Shown here piece by piece: positions 12,375-40,070 of a DNA stretch of 64,000 nucleotides. The stretch spans positions 1,583,001 through 1,647,000 of the forward strand of contig NC_092181.1 of NCBI RefSeq assembly GCF_043641665.1, read 5' to 3'. The translations under genes were made by a program, and so were the position numbers. Source of the DNA: Enoplosus armatus (lineage: Eukaryota; Chordata; Actinopteri; Centrarchiformes; Enoplosidae). Every line of letters begins with the position of its first letter. Within the stretch, counting starts at the first letter, position 1. The notes beneath the pieces are model-generated. The model worked only from the letters and a program-made list of their open reading frames with translations, searched no databases and had not been told where the DNA came from.

Positions 12375-14184
12375 TACACTCCTCTTGGCAAACAAAAGGA
12401 ATTAATTGAATGAATTCACACCAAAATTACTGATACAGAGATTATAACAAGATTGAATCATGACATGAAGAATATTCTTATGCTATGTGAAGGGACTGTG
12501 GCCCTTTTTTGATAAAATACGAGTTTAAAAGTATGGATTGGTATAGATAGATAAAACTGTTTTCTCCTTTTGTCTGTATTAAAAGTGAAACTTTGGCAGC
12601 TGATATGAAGAAATAAAGTTTCTTTCTACCATGCACTCTGCCATTTAGTCAGTCTGATAAACACATTGAATGGAGGCGCCTCCTGGTGGCTGTTTTTAGT
12701 CACTGCAGGAGATAATTAACCACCAGCTATAAAACAAAAACAGCACTTTTATTTGATTGTTAATGGGGTTTTGGGCTGATGTGTGCTCACCCAGCTGTCA
12801 CACATTTAATCACGTTTGGAGTCCATACAATGCTGTTATGTATGAAAAAGTTAGCCTGCTCTATTATACTCTGAAGGTGCGGTTTCTCCAAGCCAGAGCT
12901 GTGTGTCGTGAGGAAGAGAGCTGGTGCTTGTAGCTAGTGTTTGGCCCACATTTCCCTGCATTTTGCAGCTAAACAACCAAATGATATGAATTATGTATTG
13001 TTTCAGTGGAAGAGATTTCATCTGTAGTGTCTTTGTAGCCGTACAAAGGAAACCAAGCCTGCAGATTTTCTTTTTTTTTGTTTACTCAAAAGAAATCACT
13101 CAAAAGAATGACAATTACAAACAGACCTAAAAGAACAGATTACATTTGTAAAAGAAATGCCCATGTGGTATGCAGCCGTGTTGAGGTAAAACTAGCAACT
13201 GTTCAGAGGGCTGAAAAGGCCACGCTGGCATTAAATACAAGCTTATATGAACAGAAAGCTATAATTAAATGATGGAGTTTTGGGGAGAATACAACAGTTG
13301 CATTCAGTTAATTCAGTCTCAGTGCAGCACTGAGAAATGTTAAAATAAGAATTGTTGCTATAGTGAACGTATCGTTCAATACAGACAAAAAATGGCCGTA
13401 CAGTATACAGTATACAGTATACAGTATGCAGTACAGTGACTAAACATGGTTGAATCACTGCTAAATAAAACACTACGAGAGCACCCTTGTTTCTATTTTA
13501 TTGTCCCACCATTGAAAATATGCGCCCTGATAACGACCTACACTGCTTTAACCGTAAAAACACAGCACTGCAGTTTGACTGAATCTTTTCTCATTCCTCA
13601 TTCACTGCATCACTGGAGGTGTACATTCACTGCCAGCATCTCTCTCTGAAGAAACAAAAAACTTGAATAAATAAAATGTACAAACTTGAAAACAGTGAGA
13701 AACAAGAAAACAGTCATTCTCAGATTTCATTAACATGAAAGGTTAGATAGGAAGTCTGTTTCTCCTGCGGACATTCATCACATTTTGCAGACGTAAATGG
13801 CTTCAGATGGAGTTGACTACAAGCCTCTTTTTCTATGTTTTTTACTCTTTAGTAAAAACCTTAGTCCAAAATGTTCACTTGTCATTGTTTGTTTCGACCT
13901 ACCTACATACCAGAAGGGTGTCAGACAGGACAGTACCAGAGATTTGTTATACAGCCATAGAAAACTATTTGTAAATTACAACAATGTGAACTGTCCCAGT
14001 GTAGTAGAGGACACCCTTTTGGTACGCTATGCAGGTAAAAACAAGCACTAAGAAGTATTCTGACCCAGGTCAGTTTGGTACATCTTTTGCACATAGCCAG
14101 TCCTGAAGGTCACAGCAGTTGGGGATTATTTCAGGAAACCCATCTGCCTCCTCTGTTCCTCCTCCTGCACCCCTCTCCTCTGTC

Positions 14185-28281
<14,097 letters not shown>

Positions 28282-28318
28282 TTTGGCTGCCAGGGGCCTT
28301 CCCCTCATCTCCCATGGC

Positions 28319-28326
28319 TATATATA
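28319..28326 (-). promoter_or_regulatory. TATA box of srl, with two E-boxes and a CCAAT box upstream
   Basis: A TATATATA sequence lies 38-45 bp upstream of the srl ATG, so transcription would start near 28295 with a very short 5'UTR. Further upstream are two identical palindromic E-boxes, CAGCTG, at 28375-28380 and 28409-28414, and CCAAT at 28421-28425. CAGCTG is the preferred core of myogenic bHLH factors, which fits the striated-muscle expression known for sarcalumenin. Binding itself is inferred. Confidence 0.65.
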
Positions 28327-31300
28327 CTGTTCTGGCTGAAGGTCAGAGGGCATGCCGTTGGAGGTGGCGCCTAGCAGCTGCACCCGTATTAGCCATTGTG
28401 TGTCAGAGCAGCTGCCTGGCCCAATCGGGAATGTTGAAAACAGGGAAGAAGCAGAGTGGCCATGTTGTAGTCTTATTGTTGCAGTTTTATCACTAATTGT
28501 GTAAGAGCCATTGATTTTAAGAGATTCTAATAAGCATATCTGTGCAATTTTTAATGTCTGATTATCAATACCACCCAGTAGTGTATTCATTACTTTCTAC
28601 ACCGCTCAAATGATAAAAATGTATTTTTAAACTCACAGCTGGACATCTCTAGTAACTGTGCTCCTACTATAGGGATCAAAAGGAGGCCTGCGTGCCACCT
28701 GTTTACATGAAACGTGAACTCGAGGCTGCAGAGCATCTTCTCCTTGTGGCTGCCAAATGAGGAAGTTGCTCAATGTCACCACTTGGTGGACAAAATGGTT
28801 CAGATCATGCATTATTGAAGTAAACTAGGAAGCAGAGGGGTGTAATAAAAAAAGTACAAATTTTATTTTTTTTCATCTTTACAAAGGCCTGTTTACCCAA
28901 GTTTTTATAAACAAAATATAACAGCTTCTCATCGACCTGGACTGATGGGAAAAAAACAAAAATATAAATCACAAAAATATAAAAAATGCTTGTCACCAAA
29001 AATGGAAAACAGGAAGAGAAAGACAGATGAAAAGACAGAAAAGCAGAACACAATAAACAGCTGTTGAGTCGTGTCTCAGCAAAGAGTTTACAAAAAAAAG
29101 GCAAAATAATATCTTCCTCATCATTGATTCAGGCAGTACAGAACAGCAAGTGCTTCATATCAAACATCTCAAATTCCACCAAAAGACAGCAGTGCTGCAA
29201 CACAATGTACAGAAACATTTGGGGGAAACTGTTTAGCTGACCAATAACAAACCTCAGGCCAGGCTGTGGATTACCATTTGCCAGTAAAACACCAAACCCT
29301 TAAACAACGTTTCACAAACTAAATATGAGAATCCCCCCCCCCCCATGTTTGGCATGAGAAATACTAGTCTAACCAGATATAAAATTGATGTCAGTGAGTG
29401 AATAATGTCGCACACAAGACAGTTTCACACTGAACGCATCAGTCATGTGTTAATGAAAAAATAATAAACAAAATGTCAAAACAAAAGCCCGCTTTAGACA
29501 AGAGAAAACAGCAATTAGTAACATGCATTCAATTGGCAACAGAACATATAAGAGATCAAAACACAGATACAAATCCAAATAAAAAGGAATGTTTACAGCA
29601 TCATGTCAGCGTGTCAAATGGAGAACGACAGGAGGGAGGCTCCAAGCAGGGATTTCCAGTCAAATTCCCGAGAGAAATATAAGCAATGAAACATGAGGTG
29701 GACAGACTTGGTGCATTTTAGAGAGAGGTGGGGAAAATTGGGCAAAGATCTGCAATTCAGTTGAGTGCTTTTCATTAGAGTTTTGCACTTTTTGTGGCAT
29801 TTGATGCACTGAAAAATGTACACTGATCTGTCAGCACACACTAAAGCTGCTGATCCTCTTCAGCTCCAAAATGATGCGTTTTGGGTTGGAGTTCAGTAAG
29901 ATGGGACAAGCATATGTCTCGAAGGTTTACTATTCATGTGAGCAAATCGCACAGCGAGACGACACAACATATGCTGTCATTTGTACTCGGACACAACTCC
30001 TCCCTGCCCTTTAAGCAATCCCAGGATGTTGAAATGACACATTTCATTTCGCAAAGAATTCAGACACACGTAATAAACGTGATCAAGTGATGAAGTGACA
30101 TGTAGGGTTCGGGCCTCAGCAGAGCACCAGGATGACAAAGAGCACCTTGCAAGTAGAGACTACATTCTTTGAAACAAGCATGTCAAGTTTCATACATATA
30201 CTGTAGGTGTAATGTACACACCTATCAACGGTGCATAGACAACTTCACCTCATGTATAAATGACACCAACAAATGTACTGAAGATGGAATTGCATAAATA
30301 CCAAAAAACTCTAGTGCATAGTCACTGAAATCAACAAGCCAAGACCAGAAGATGGACTGGAAGTCTTTGGAGGAAAACCGGAAGCCTTCATGCAAACTGA
30401 GCGCGTGAATCATGTTAATCTGTTTCAATGAATTCATATACAAGGACTGAGTTTGATTTAGTCAAACTGTCGGAGATTGAACGTAAACACCAGCCACTAA
30501 AAATGCTGTTTGTGTTCTGACAATTGTTTTTTTTTTAGGTAAGGGGTGCAACAACCAGTAGAAAGTCTACACTTCGGCTTGCTCACAATTAAAGTCAGAC
30601 TTTTGCTAAATTCACCTCAAGGCCTCCGGTTCCCTGTGAAAACCTGACAAACCTCCAATTTTAAATTGTTAATCTCAATATAACAAAATGTTCACCTTCG
30701 ACATTCAGTAACCCTGACAGAAAGAAAAAGTTAACATGAAAAAACATTGAAACCAAAAGACGATCGATGTAAATTGTTCAACAGCTTATCTTTTTAAGGG
30801 CTTATTTAGATATAAAAAAACACAACCTTTTCTTTTTCAAGTAAATCAGACATAATTTCATTCAACATCTATCCTCAAATTAGCTTTGTGATCGAGTTTG
30901 AATTTTTCCCAAACTTTTTAATTTTAGAAATGCCTTCTGTTGTAGTTTAAGTTGGGTTTTGTGGCCACTGGCACCAGAATATCACCTAGCCAACCAGGGC
31001 TCAAAGAAAAACAAACTAATTAAGACTGGGGAAGAAATATATGCAACTCCAAGTCCCTTTTCAGATTCAAGAGCTGCTTGTTTATTGTGTCATTACATTC
31101 ATCTCTCCATTGTACTGACTCCATCAATTTGTAGCACAAATAATACTGTCAGCGTGCCAGTGACGACAGGTAACTGTGATACTGCGACTCTATGTAGCAC
31201 ACATAAACACACATGACGGACGGACTGATGCTGAGAGCTTTTTACACGAGGAGACCCTCAAGTTTTCAAGTAGCCACAGACCGCCTCTGACATTGAAAAA

Positions 31301-31501
31301 ACAGCCGCTAGAAATCCCACTGGGCCTCCTCTGCACGCTGACCATCCTATGTTTTCAATCTTCAGAGATTTTACAGTACGAGACTGACACAGAGCTTAAC
31401 CACTGGATTTAAGAGTTTGGATAATGCCAAAGAGAGTTTCTTTTTTTGTTTTTTAAAAGTAGTCAAGCTCCTGGAGGGAATCTTACAGTGAGTAGGTATT
31501 T

Positions 31502-31505
<4 letters not shown>

Positions 31506-31541
<36 letters not shown>
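31506..31541. repeat. (GT)n microsatellite in tfap4 3'UTR
   Basis: About 36 bp of uninterrupted GT on the plus strand, 17 bp downstream of the tfap4 stop, so the mRNA would carry a CA repeat in its proximal 3'UTR. Confidence 0.95.
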
Positions 31542-31542
<1 letters not shown>

Positions 31543-31558
31543 CAGTTCATGGGGTGGA

Positions 31559-34500
31559 TCAGTTCATTGAGCAGTCCTCTCCCTCTGTGTCGGTGTCTGT
31601 GTCTGAGCAGGCGGTGTCCATGGCGACGTGGGCGGGGCTAACGATGACCGCTCGCCTCTGCTCCTCCTCTGCGCTCGCTCTCCTCTCCTGAGTGCGTTCG
31701 ATGTGCTGGATGGCCTGAAAGCAGAGGATGAAAAACACTGAAGGCTGCAGCAAATATTCAGTCCGCCGAGAGGAAATTCTTAGGTGAAAACAAATATTTT
31801 CACTATGAAATCACAACTGAATTACTTCAAATATTAGAGGCTCAACAAGGACCCTCTATTCAAAGTAAAACAAACGCCTACCTGCACAATAGTGTCCAGG
31901 TTCTGTCTGGACGTGGACACAGTGCTGCTGTGGACAGACGGGCTCATGGTCACCACGGTGACGTGATGGTGGGGGTGCTGGGTTAGTGTTGGGGCCGGGA
32001 CGATGACTGTGGGGTGGTGGGTTGGGGCAGGGGGAGTGGGGGGAGCCAGCACCTGAAAAACAAAATGTTTTATTACATCTGTGTGTATTTACATGTAACT
32101 GTTACTGTTGAACTCTGCGTCATTTACAGGCCAGTGCTTTAAAAAGGCCACAACACCTCACTGCAAACCGCAGTGTGTTCACGTTTGGAAATTGCAACCT
32201 GTCAACTACTTTTTAAGCGTGTGTGTGTTTCTGACCTGTGGACTGTGTGTTTGTCTGTCAGCGGCGGAGTGGATCTGCTGCAGCCGTAACAGCGTCTGGC
32301 TCTGGAGGAGCGCCTGCTCCTCCTCCACCTGCTGAGTGATCACCTTCAGACGCTCTGGGTGCAGCTGGGTGTCCAGAGATCGCACCTGCACACAAACATA
32401 GGGATGTGTTTATTACATGAATTCATTACAATTTAAGGGCAGCTCAAAACATATACACGGCCTCTAAATTATTGCGTAAATATTCAAACAAAATGAATGA
32501 ACTAAGAGTTATTTCTACACCAATGGTAGCAATGAACGCTAATTTGTACAATTCACATTAATCAATAAAAACGATACACAGGTACAATTGAAGATTGGTT
32601 GATAAATAACAATGAATGGTAATAAAAGTTTTATGCAGTATTTGCTTTACTATTGTGACTTCAGACAAAGTGCATCATGTGTATGAATTACTGCTCAGCT
32701 CATCTGTGAGAAATATCTCAACCCTGCATCTCCTCTACTGTTTACTTTCCTCTTTCACTACCTGTTTAAAGTTTCTGTTTGTCTTCACCACCTGTTCAGT
32801 CCCCTTTGTCTTAACCTGCTGTTCAGGTATATCCAGGATGTCAGCTTATCAGCAACTGGCTGGTGTACTGGTGAATCTGTCAACACCACCAGGCAGCTAC
32901 CACCTTGTTGAGGTGACTGATCATGTATCATGTAGCGGACACATATACTGATTAGAAGCTGAAATGGCTGGTCAGGAACGAGAAATGAAACAGTAAATAA
33001 CAGGGAAAAGGACACGGACCATGAAGAACCGTGGTTCCTCCTTCTGTCTCACCTGCTCCTCCATCTGCATACGAGCCGAGCGCTCCTTGTCCAGTTGCTG
33101 TCGCAGCTCTAACATCTCCCTCCTCAGCTCCTCGACTTTCTCCTCCTCCAGCGTGTCTGGGGACCCGATCCCCTCATCCTTCTCCTCTGCTCGCCTCCTC
33201 TTAGGTGATGAGCCGCTAAACTCCTGGAGTGACATGGAGGATTAAATGTAAAAACAGACAACGAGCATATTCACATATTTAAAACTTGGCATGTTGATGG
33301 GGGGTGCTCCAAAACACAACCGTTTGTACACGATCTAAGGAGTTTCCACTCTATTTAAAAATGCCAAAGCTGCTTGTACTGAGTTGAACAAATGGCCAAG
33401 AAAAATGGGCAAGAAAATAAAACACCAGGTGAACCAACAGCGTGGTAAACTAATGAGACTGGCAAACAGACATGGCTTGGTACTGTACTGTCTTTGCCAA
33501 CACTTGCAAGCTGTGCAAATATGAAATTAAAGTTTGGCTGCAACGATACTTGCATAGGTCAATAATCACTAAGATGATTAATAAATTGCCCTACCTGATA
33601 TTTACGTGCTTCAATAAGAACGAAGCCTCACCATAGCCTCTAACACACTACCTGATGCTGCCACCTGCACCACATATCAACCTTACCCTGCATTACATGC
33701 CACACTCGAGCCAGACAGGGAAACGTTGTCCTCTGAAAGACCATATCTCTTTCAAGATTAAAAGTGCTTATGACAGACCCATCACAATACAGACGTCATT
33801 GTTGGGTAGTAATCCATTTGAAAGAATACATTTACCAGACAACAATTATTGAACTAAAGGCAGCATAATGTTAGGTGTGATGCAGCTTCAACTCTTTCTA
33901 CTGTGCTTAAAAGGAGTGAACATGGTATAGTATGGTATACAAGAGTCACTGCTTGACACAATTATGACAAAAAACAATGGCACAGGCTGTTACCTGGATG
34001 AAACGTTTGAGCTGGTTGTTCTGTGCCAGGAGCTGTGTCTTTTCCTGCTCCAAGGCGAAGATGTAGTCGGACGTCTGCTGCAAGATGGCCGCCTAGCAGG
34101 GACGAACCAATAAGAAGTGAATAGGAGATCAGCGCATGGACATATAACTTGACAGTCTCACAAAACAATTCAACAATTGTGCCCAATCATTTAAAGCTTT
34201 GTCATGAGAGTGATCCTTTCTGTGCGTTGTCTGTGTTTTGCATGTTTTCTGCACCTTGCTGAGCTTCTCTCCGTCTGTGTGGGGCAGGAGCGTTTTGAGG
34301 GACTGGAAGCCTGCGTTGATGCTCTGCATGCGCCGGCGTTCGTTGCTGTTGGCAATCTCTCTGCGTATTCGTCTCTCCTGGTCCTGGGCCGTCTCTGGAC
34401 TGAGAGGGATGTTGGCCAGGCTAAGGGAGGAAGGTCAAAGGAGAGAGGAGGTCATTACTCTGTCCATGAAGGCTATGTGTCCATTGAGACGATATAAGCT

Positions 34501-36539
34501 CCCCTAAATCAGCTAACAACACACACCTCTGAAGCGAATCTGCTATTCTTTGCGAAATAAATAATAACAATAAAATTTGCAATGAGCTGATCTCTGACAT
34601 GGACTCCATAAACCTTTAACCTGGAACTTAACAGGCTGTAGTCCTGACCTCTATACATTCCTCAGTCAAGCTGCCAGGAGGTCTTTGAGTTTGGTTGAAC
34701 TCAGTGGCCCCTCACACACCTCCTCCACATGAGTTTGGATGCTATGGAGGCAAAACCTCCTTTGTCTTATTTACTCAGGGGGAGAAATACGTGAACCATT
34801 AAGCCTTAAAATGACCATCGTGCCAGGAAGACAACAAACCTGGAGAACCAGATCTGGGATGTTTACGAAAATGAAAAAGGTCAGACGGAGGACACAGCTC
34901 ACATGGCTCTAAATAGTTATTTCATACAAAAGATGAGTGTGTGGGTGTGCAGCCATGCTCTAATGTTCAGAGCTAAATTTAAACAGTCTGATTTGATTAC
35001 AAACGGTGTGTTTACAAGCCAGTAAAGTCAGCTTAACTAAAAGCTAAAAAGCAGAAAAACACACCTTAAAAAAGGAACATAAAAAAGACCTTCATCATCA
35101 TCATCCGTGTCTCAATTTCACCTAACTTTGAGAGCCTTTGGTGCAGTTCTCTGAAATACATTTTAATCTACTGGTTATACCCCATTATAATGAACATACA
35201 AACAGACTGAGGAGCATAAGCAGTACTTAGGCTTACTATGGTCATTTCATCCCTCAAAAGATATCTATTGTACACATGCTCACTTAATGTGAGATGATCA
35301 AGGGGTCTAATGAAACCATGTGTGACAAGTATGGCGAAACAATTAAATGTGTGCTTGTTACATCCAACTATGTGTGTATATAGACAATCATGTTACACAT
35401 ATTAAAATATGTCTTATACTATTGCATGCTGACACAAATCTGTCAGATCTTGGACCAGAAACCGCACAGAAAAACAAGCACATCTATCTCACACCGGTAA
35501 AAGGTGTCGGGGTTTTTAAAGTTTACAGATGAAATCAGCTGTTGTCAGCAGTAGCTGCCAGGAGCTGCGGACCTCCAACATGGCCGCCGGGGGGCGCGTC
35601 AGACAGTCTGGACGCTAGCAGCAGTGAAATGTGACTCCGCCAGCAGCAGCAGGCCCCCTGGCATCATGGAGAACAATGCTTCCTACCGTTAGCACTAAGC
35701 TAGCCAACACTCATTGACCTGCTACTAGCGGATGCAGCTTTGTGTTCACCGTTACACTCATAAGACGGCGTGTTTCGGTTGAACAAGCTCGTACATACGA
35801 GTGAAAACCAGTCAGTACATACACAACAGGGTTAGACAACGAGTGCGCTGTGGTGGCTAACTAGCTAGCCAAGCTAAGCTAATTGTAGCACACGACACAG
35901 CCATGGCTGCTGCGCGGACCATTATTTAACTACGCATATGGCATAGTCGAAACCCCATTTTGCGCACACGTATTTAACACACATAGAAATAAATCACACA
36001 CACAAGTTAGTCGGTGAAAACACGAAGGAGTGTCGTTATAAACATGTGATTTGGTGTATAGCAGCCAGGCGGCGGGGAACACGTTAACTACCACGTGGTT
36101 GGTGTTCAACTGGACGCAAATGTATCGATTTCACCTCGCTGATTTACATATTTCTAAGCTGAATGGCTGCAAACATGCCTTGTGGGCTCCTACATGTAAT
36201 TCGGCCAGCAAATGTGATAACACAAGTTAAAGTATCCTCTATTTCCCCGCCGCCAACAACAGCAGCTGGCCAACAAGCTGCTAATTTCTACAACCACGCT
36301 CCTGCTGCCAACATAACGCAGCGAAGCTAAGAGCTAGCATGCTAACTGAAGTCAGACTGCATCACACACACATACACACACTACAGCCACATGAGGCATT
36401 ATTTGTGCGAGCAGTTTCGTATCAACAACGAAAAATAGCTAGCTACACACCTGCAGAGACCTCCAATAACATCCTTCTCCGTCTTCTTGAAGTGCTGTAA
36501 AGAGGGTATCTTGTCTGTCGGCATCATGAAATATTCCAT
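31559..36539 (-). CDS. tfap4: Transcription factor AP-4, bHLH leucine zipper (complete, 7 coding exons)
   Basis: Nuclear bHLH-LZ factor that binds CAGCTG E-boxes as a homodimer. Coding exons in transcript order: 36539-36451, 34420-34255, 34092-33994, 33223-33053, 32385-32236, 32052-31882, 31714-31559. All have GT-AG borders and matching phases, giving 333 codons; I recall 338 for human. The start MEYFMMPTDKIPSLQHFKKT is the family N-terminus. The basic region and helix 1 span about residues 43-75 (ERRIRREIANSNERRRMQSI), then the loop, helix 2 and a first zipper to about 119. PKRRRAEEKDEGIGSPD (125-141) follows, then a second coiled coil at about 148-178. A Pro/His-rich segment (APTHHPTVIVPAP) leads to STSRQNLDTIVQAIQHIE and an acidic Thr/Asp tail. 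The residues around 177-225 are less conserved than the rest. Confidence 0.96.
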
Positions 36540-36878
36540 GCTTTCAAAGCCACCTTCTGTAGTCCGTGTTTTCTGTTTTTTTCCTTCCTCCACTGCTGTC
36601 CTTGTTAAAATATAGTGATGTGTGTTTTTAGCGCAGAGCTCTCTCTCTGTACTCCTCAATGGCACATATCTCAAATACAGCCTCAAAATCTGGCAATCTG
36701 AAGAATAGAGTTAGAAAAATAAAAGTAAGTTCAAGCTGTGTTGCTTCCCACAGCTGATGGGGTTCCCTCCAATGTGTGTGTGTGGCTTCTTGCCTCCGCC
36801 TACTACGTGTCTGTCTGTGTGTGTGCGTGTGTGTGTGCGTGTGTGTGTGTGTGTGTGCGCGTCTGCTGCCTCCGCCTA

Positions 36879-36930
<52 letters not shown>

Positions 36931-39900
36931 CTGGTCTGTGTGAGGCGGGAAACAGCTGGTTGGAATCAGAGCCCGTTTTCCGGAGAGCAGAACAAACAGA
37001 CCCGCAAGAGTCACTGCAGAGCTGGAAAGCAAATCCTCATAGAGAAAATGAAAGCTAGCAGTGAACAAAAACTGCGTATCAACAAGGAGGGAAAAACTAG
37101 AGCTAACAGACATTAGAGGATGGGATAACATTATGTTTGATGGATAATTATAAAATAAAAAAAACACTACTATAGTTTACTGTAGCCACAGTCAGTCATG
37201 TGCATAGTCCACTTAAATTATTCACATAATAGTTTTTTTCTTGTCAAGGCTGGATTACCAGCAGGTAAAAGTGGTGCTAACCAGCATGTCCCTATTAGTT
37301 TAATTAATTTAATTGCAAATGTGTTTGCTAATACTGTAGGCATCACTAAATCACATTGAAATGTATAATTATTACCTAATTTCAATAGAGGCCCACAGCT
37401 CCTTTTTCATTTCAAGTTCACGTTAAAGTTTATGTTTGTTTGTCATTTCAGCTGTAACATACAAAAAAGGGGGGAAAAAAACAAGTTTCTTTTTGACCAT
37501 AATATAAAACTGAGAATATGTGTGACAGAAGCATCAAGACAAACACATAAAACATCCACCTGTAAGGATATAACACCATGATATAATATAATACTAAGCA
37601 CCACCAACAGTTACGCTTCACAATTACATTCTGCACATGAGTGAAGAGTGAATTTGAATACACAGTAGTGCTGCAATATTTAGTTGATTAATAATGTAGG
37701 TAAATGGCCATAAACCATGTGAGAAGTAAACAGTCCATTAAAGCTACTTATCATGCAAAACTATCGATCATTTTCTGGATACACCACATGTCAAGTCACT
37801 GGTTTCCTGCTTTTCTCCATTTTATATCAGTATAAATATATCTGAGTGTTGGTCATTTTAAGGCATCACTTTGGAGTTTGGCAAATTGTGATTCATTTGT
37901 CATAAAAAAGACTAAACAAATAATCGATTAATTGAAAATAATTACAATACATTTTGTGCAGATGCAATTTTTTTTTTCCATTTTACACTTTCATCACAAA
38001 TGTTGGAAACTGAAAAATACATAATTTACAAACAATATGAAAGATTTCAGCTGCCAGTTTGCATAACAGCTGCTATGCAGGGAGAATGTGTACATAAGGT
38101 ATCCAACATAAACAGTCCAGTATGGTGCAGCAGGTGGCAGTAACGTGCCATGAAAGCAAAAGCGGAAAATATTAGTCAAAAAAAGAGCTGAAAACGTGTA
38201 GAACTGTAGGAGTAAAGTTGCATATGCAGAGATGCATAATAACCTGAGGGTGGAATAAAGGTTGGAGTACATTTTGTGTGTAAAGGAAGTGATGAAGATA
38301 ATGGATCCAGAATTGACAATAAAATCATTATTGTCAGTTGTTTACCCTGACTTGACAAAACATAAATGGCGAATCCTTTTCAGACCTGTTTCAGAATGAC
38401 GAGACTCAGTCAGTAATGCCAAGTTAATTTAAATCTAAATTTAGAAATTCTTCATACTTGAAAGTTTGTACCTCTTGCATGCAAACTCCAAGTGAGAGCA
38501 GACTAACAGACCTGGAAATTAATCATCACCACCACCTTTTAATTAACCACAAATTATCCCACACTGACTTTCAGATTCACTAAAGCTTTGATCTGTTTGG
38601 TGCTCACTTAGTAGTTTGGTCATTAATTCACTTCCGCAGAGGCTGTGGTTTACAACTTAGGTTAAGTTAAGACACGGCTGATTTCAAGAATGGCACGGAA
38701 AATGAATGTATGAATGAAAATTATCCTTAATATGATACCGTGGTTGTTCTCTGTTAACTCCAATGTGAAGTGTGTACAGTAACTGGTGCAAGGCATTCCT
38801 AAGAAACTTCATACATGCTCAATCAACTTCGTCTAAATAAATAGGTCAAGACATGTTTTTCTTTGTCCATATGCTCTCCCATTTGGACTACTTACTGCTC
38901 AGGTTACGCCACAATGAAAATACCTCTCAGACCACGAATACTGCACACTTGTCTTTTCCCACCGCTTGTTACTGTATTGTACACAAATTACATTCACAAG
39001 CTGGATTTCAAACAGACTTTCGGATTTTCTTGTTTGTTCTATAAGTATGTATGTAAAACCAACACACCTGAAGTAGTGTTTCTTAGGTTTTTATTTTTTC
39101 CATGCAATAAAAGTTTGCTATACAGACCATAAAAACAAAACTTCCTATATTATACAATGATAGGGAGTACAATATAAATATTTATATATAAAGATAAATA
39201 TTTGGCCCTTATTCTACCTGACAGTTAGAACAAACTGATTCTCTCCCCCTTTTCCCACATATCTTGTTTAAGTATGACTAACACACAGAGAAAATATAAA
39301 ACCTTCCTCCATACACCTTGAAATAGAAATAATACAAACCTGATAGTAATCTATTCTTCTTACCCTATAAACTACATTTAGATATTTTAGTGTATCTAGT
39401 GTGTACAGTTAAAAATCTGCAGCAGAGTTCAGCCACCAATATTACATTACTACAGCTGAGCTTTAGAATTTCTTAATGATTCGAATTAAAGATGCGTAGC
39501 ATTCAAGGATATCAGCTGCAGAGACAGTAGCACACATCTTCAATGGCAATCTTCATGATATAATGAAGCTTTTTTTTTTTTTTAAGCAATTAGTATAAAT
39601 GTTAGCAGTGGGCTTAATGCTGCAGATGAGTAGCCTCAAACATCAGATACTCTACAGATTAGATTCATTACATCTTTAATCCTGTAAAGCCTTAATGGCT
39701 GTATTCTTAAAAACAGTCCGGTTAAGACAATATAATTGCAAGCCAGGCCCTTCCTTTGGCAAATAGAAACTCGGAATGCTTGAAGATGGTAATGGAGTAT
39801 AGACATAACATGATAAATAAAGGGGAATGCAAGGGATAAGTGTGGCATGACAACCAAACAGTCAAACCATCTGAACGGCAGTTAAGTATGATTGTCAGGA

Positions 39901-40070
39901 GGGTAGTGCCCATAGATGGCGATAAAACCTTTCTACTTGAAGCTTAATATCATAGGCCTACAGTGTAGGCATTGTCATCCTTCATCTGTACCATAATGTG
40001 AGATGCTAAACGCCTTTGGACAGAGTTAAACGCACAAGTCTGATATTTTTGCTTTGTCAAAGTTCAAAGG
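36540..40070. other. tfap4 promoter and tfap4-mvb12a intergenic region
   Basis: The left part holds the tfap4 5'UTR and promoter with two GT arrays. The right part, about 39090-40070, lies downstream of the mvb12a stop and is AT-rich, consistent with its 3'UTR; a minus-strand AATAAA (TTTATT at 39090-39095) about 975 nt past the stop is a possible poly(A) signal. No coding exon was recognised between them. Confidence 0.5.
36791..36927. repeat. Duplicated (GT)n microsatellite just upstream of tfap4
   Basis: Two GT arrays (about 36816-36860 and 36882-36927) are each preceded by the same GCCTCCGCCTACTA(C/T)GTGT text (36791-36808 and 36868-36885), so a unit of about 77 bp has been tandemly duplicated. 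It lies about 250-390 bp upstream of the tfap4 ATG, in the promoter or 5'UTR. Confidence 0.9.

Larger units (their letters stand above)
9601..14184. other. Intergenic region between adcy9 and srl
   Basis: No coding exon recognised on either strand. It holds short GT/CA microsatellites (11399-11422 and 12357-12374), a tandem of TATACAG-type units near 13400-13430, and a CTCF-like sequence at 12676-12689. The right end must include the srl 3'UTR. A minus-strand AATAAA (TTTATT on the plus strand at 13497-13502) about 680 nt past the srl stop is one candidate poly(A) signal. Confidence 0.5.
28282..31558. other. Intergenic region between srl and tfap4, including the tfap4 3'UTR
   Basis: No coding exon recognised. 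The AT-rich block 28850-31450 lies directly downstream of the tfap4 stop and may be a long 3'UTR. Candidate minus-strand AATAAA signals are seen as TTTATT at 31081-31086 and 28862-28867. A (GT)n microsatellite sits 17 bp past the stop codon at 31506-31541. The C8-10 run at about 29334-29344 and small open frames are not informative. Confidence 0.5.

Noticed and set aside
36628..37167. Open frames rich in His/Thr or Cys/Val near tfap4
   Set aside because: Translations of the GT microsatellites.
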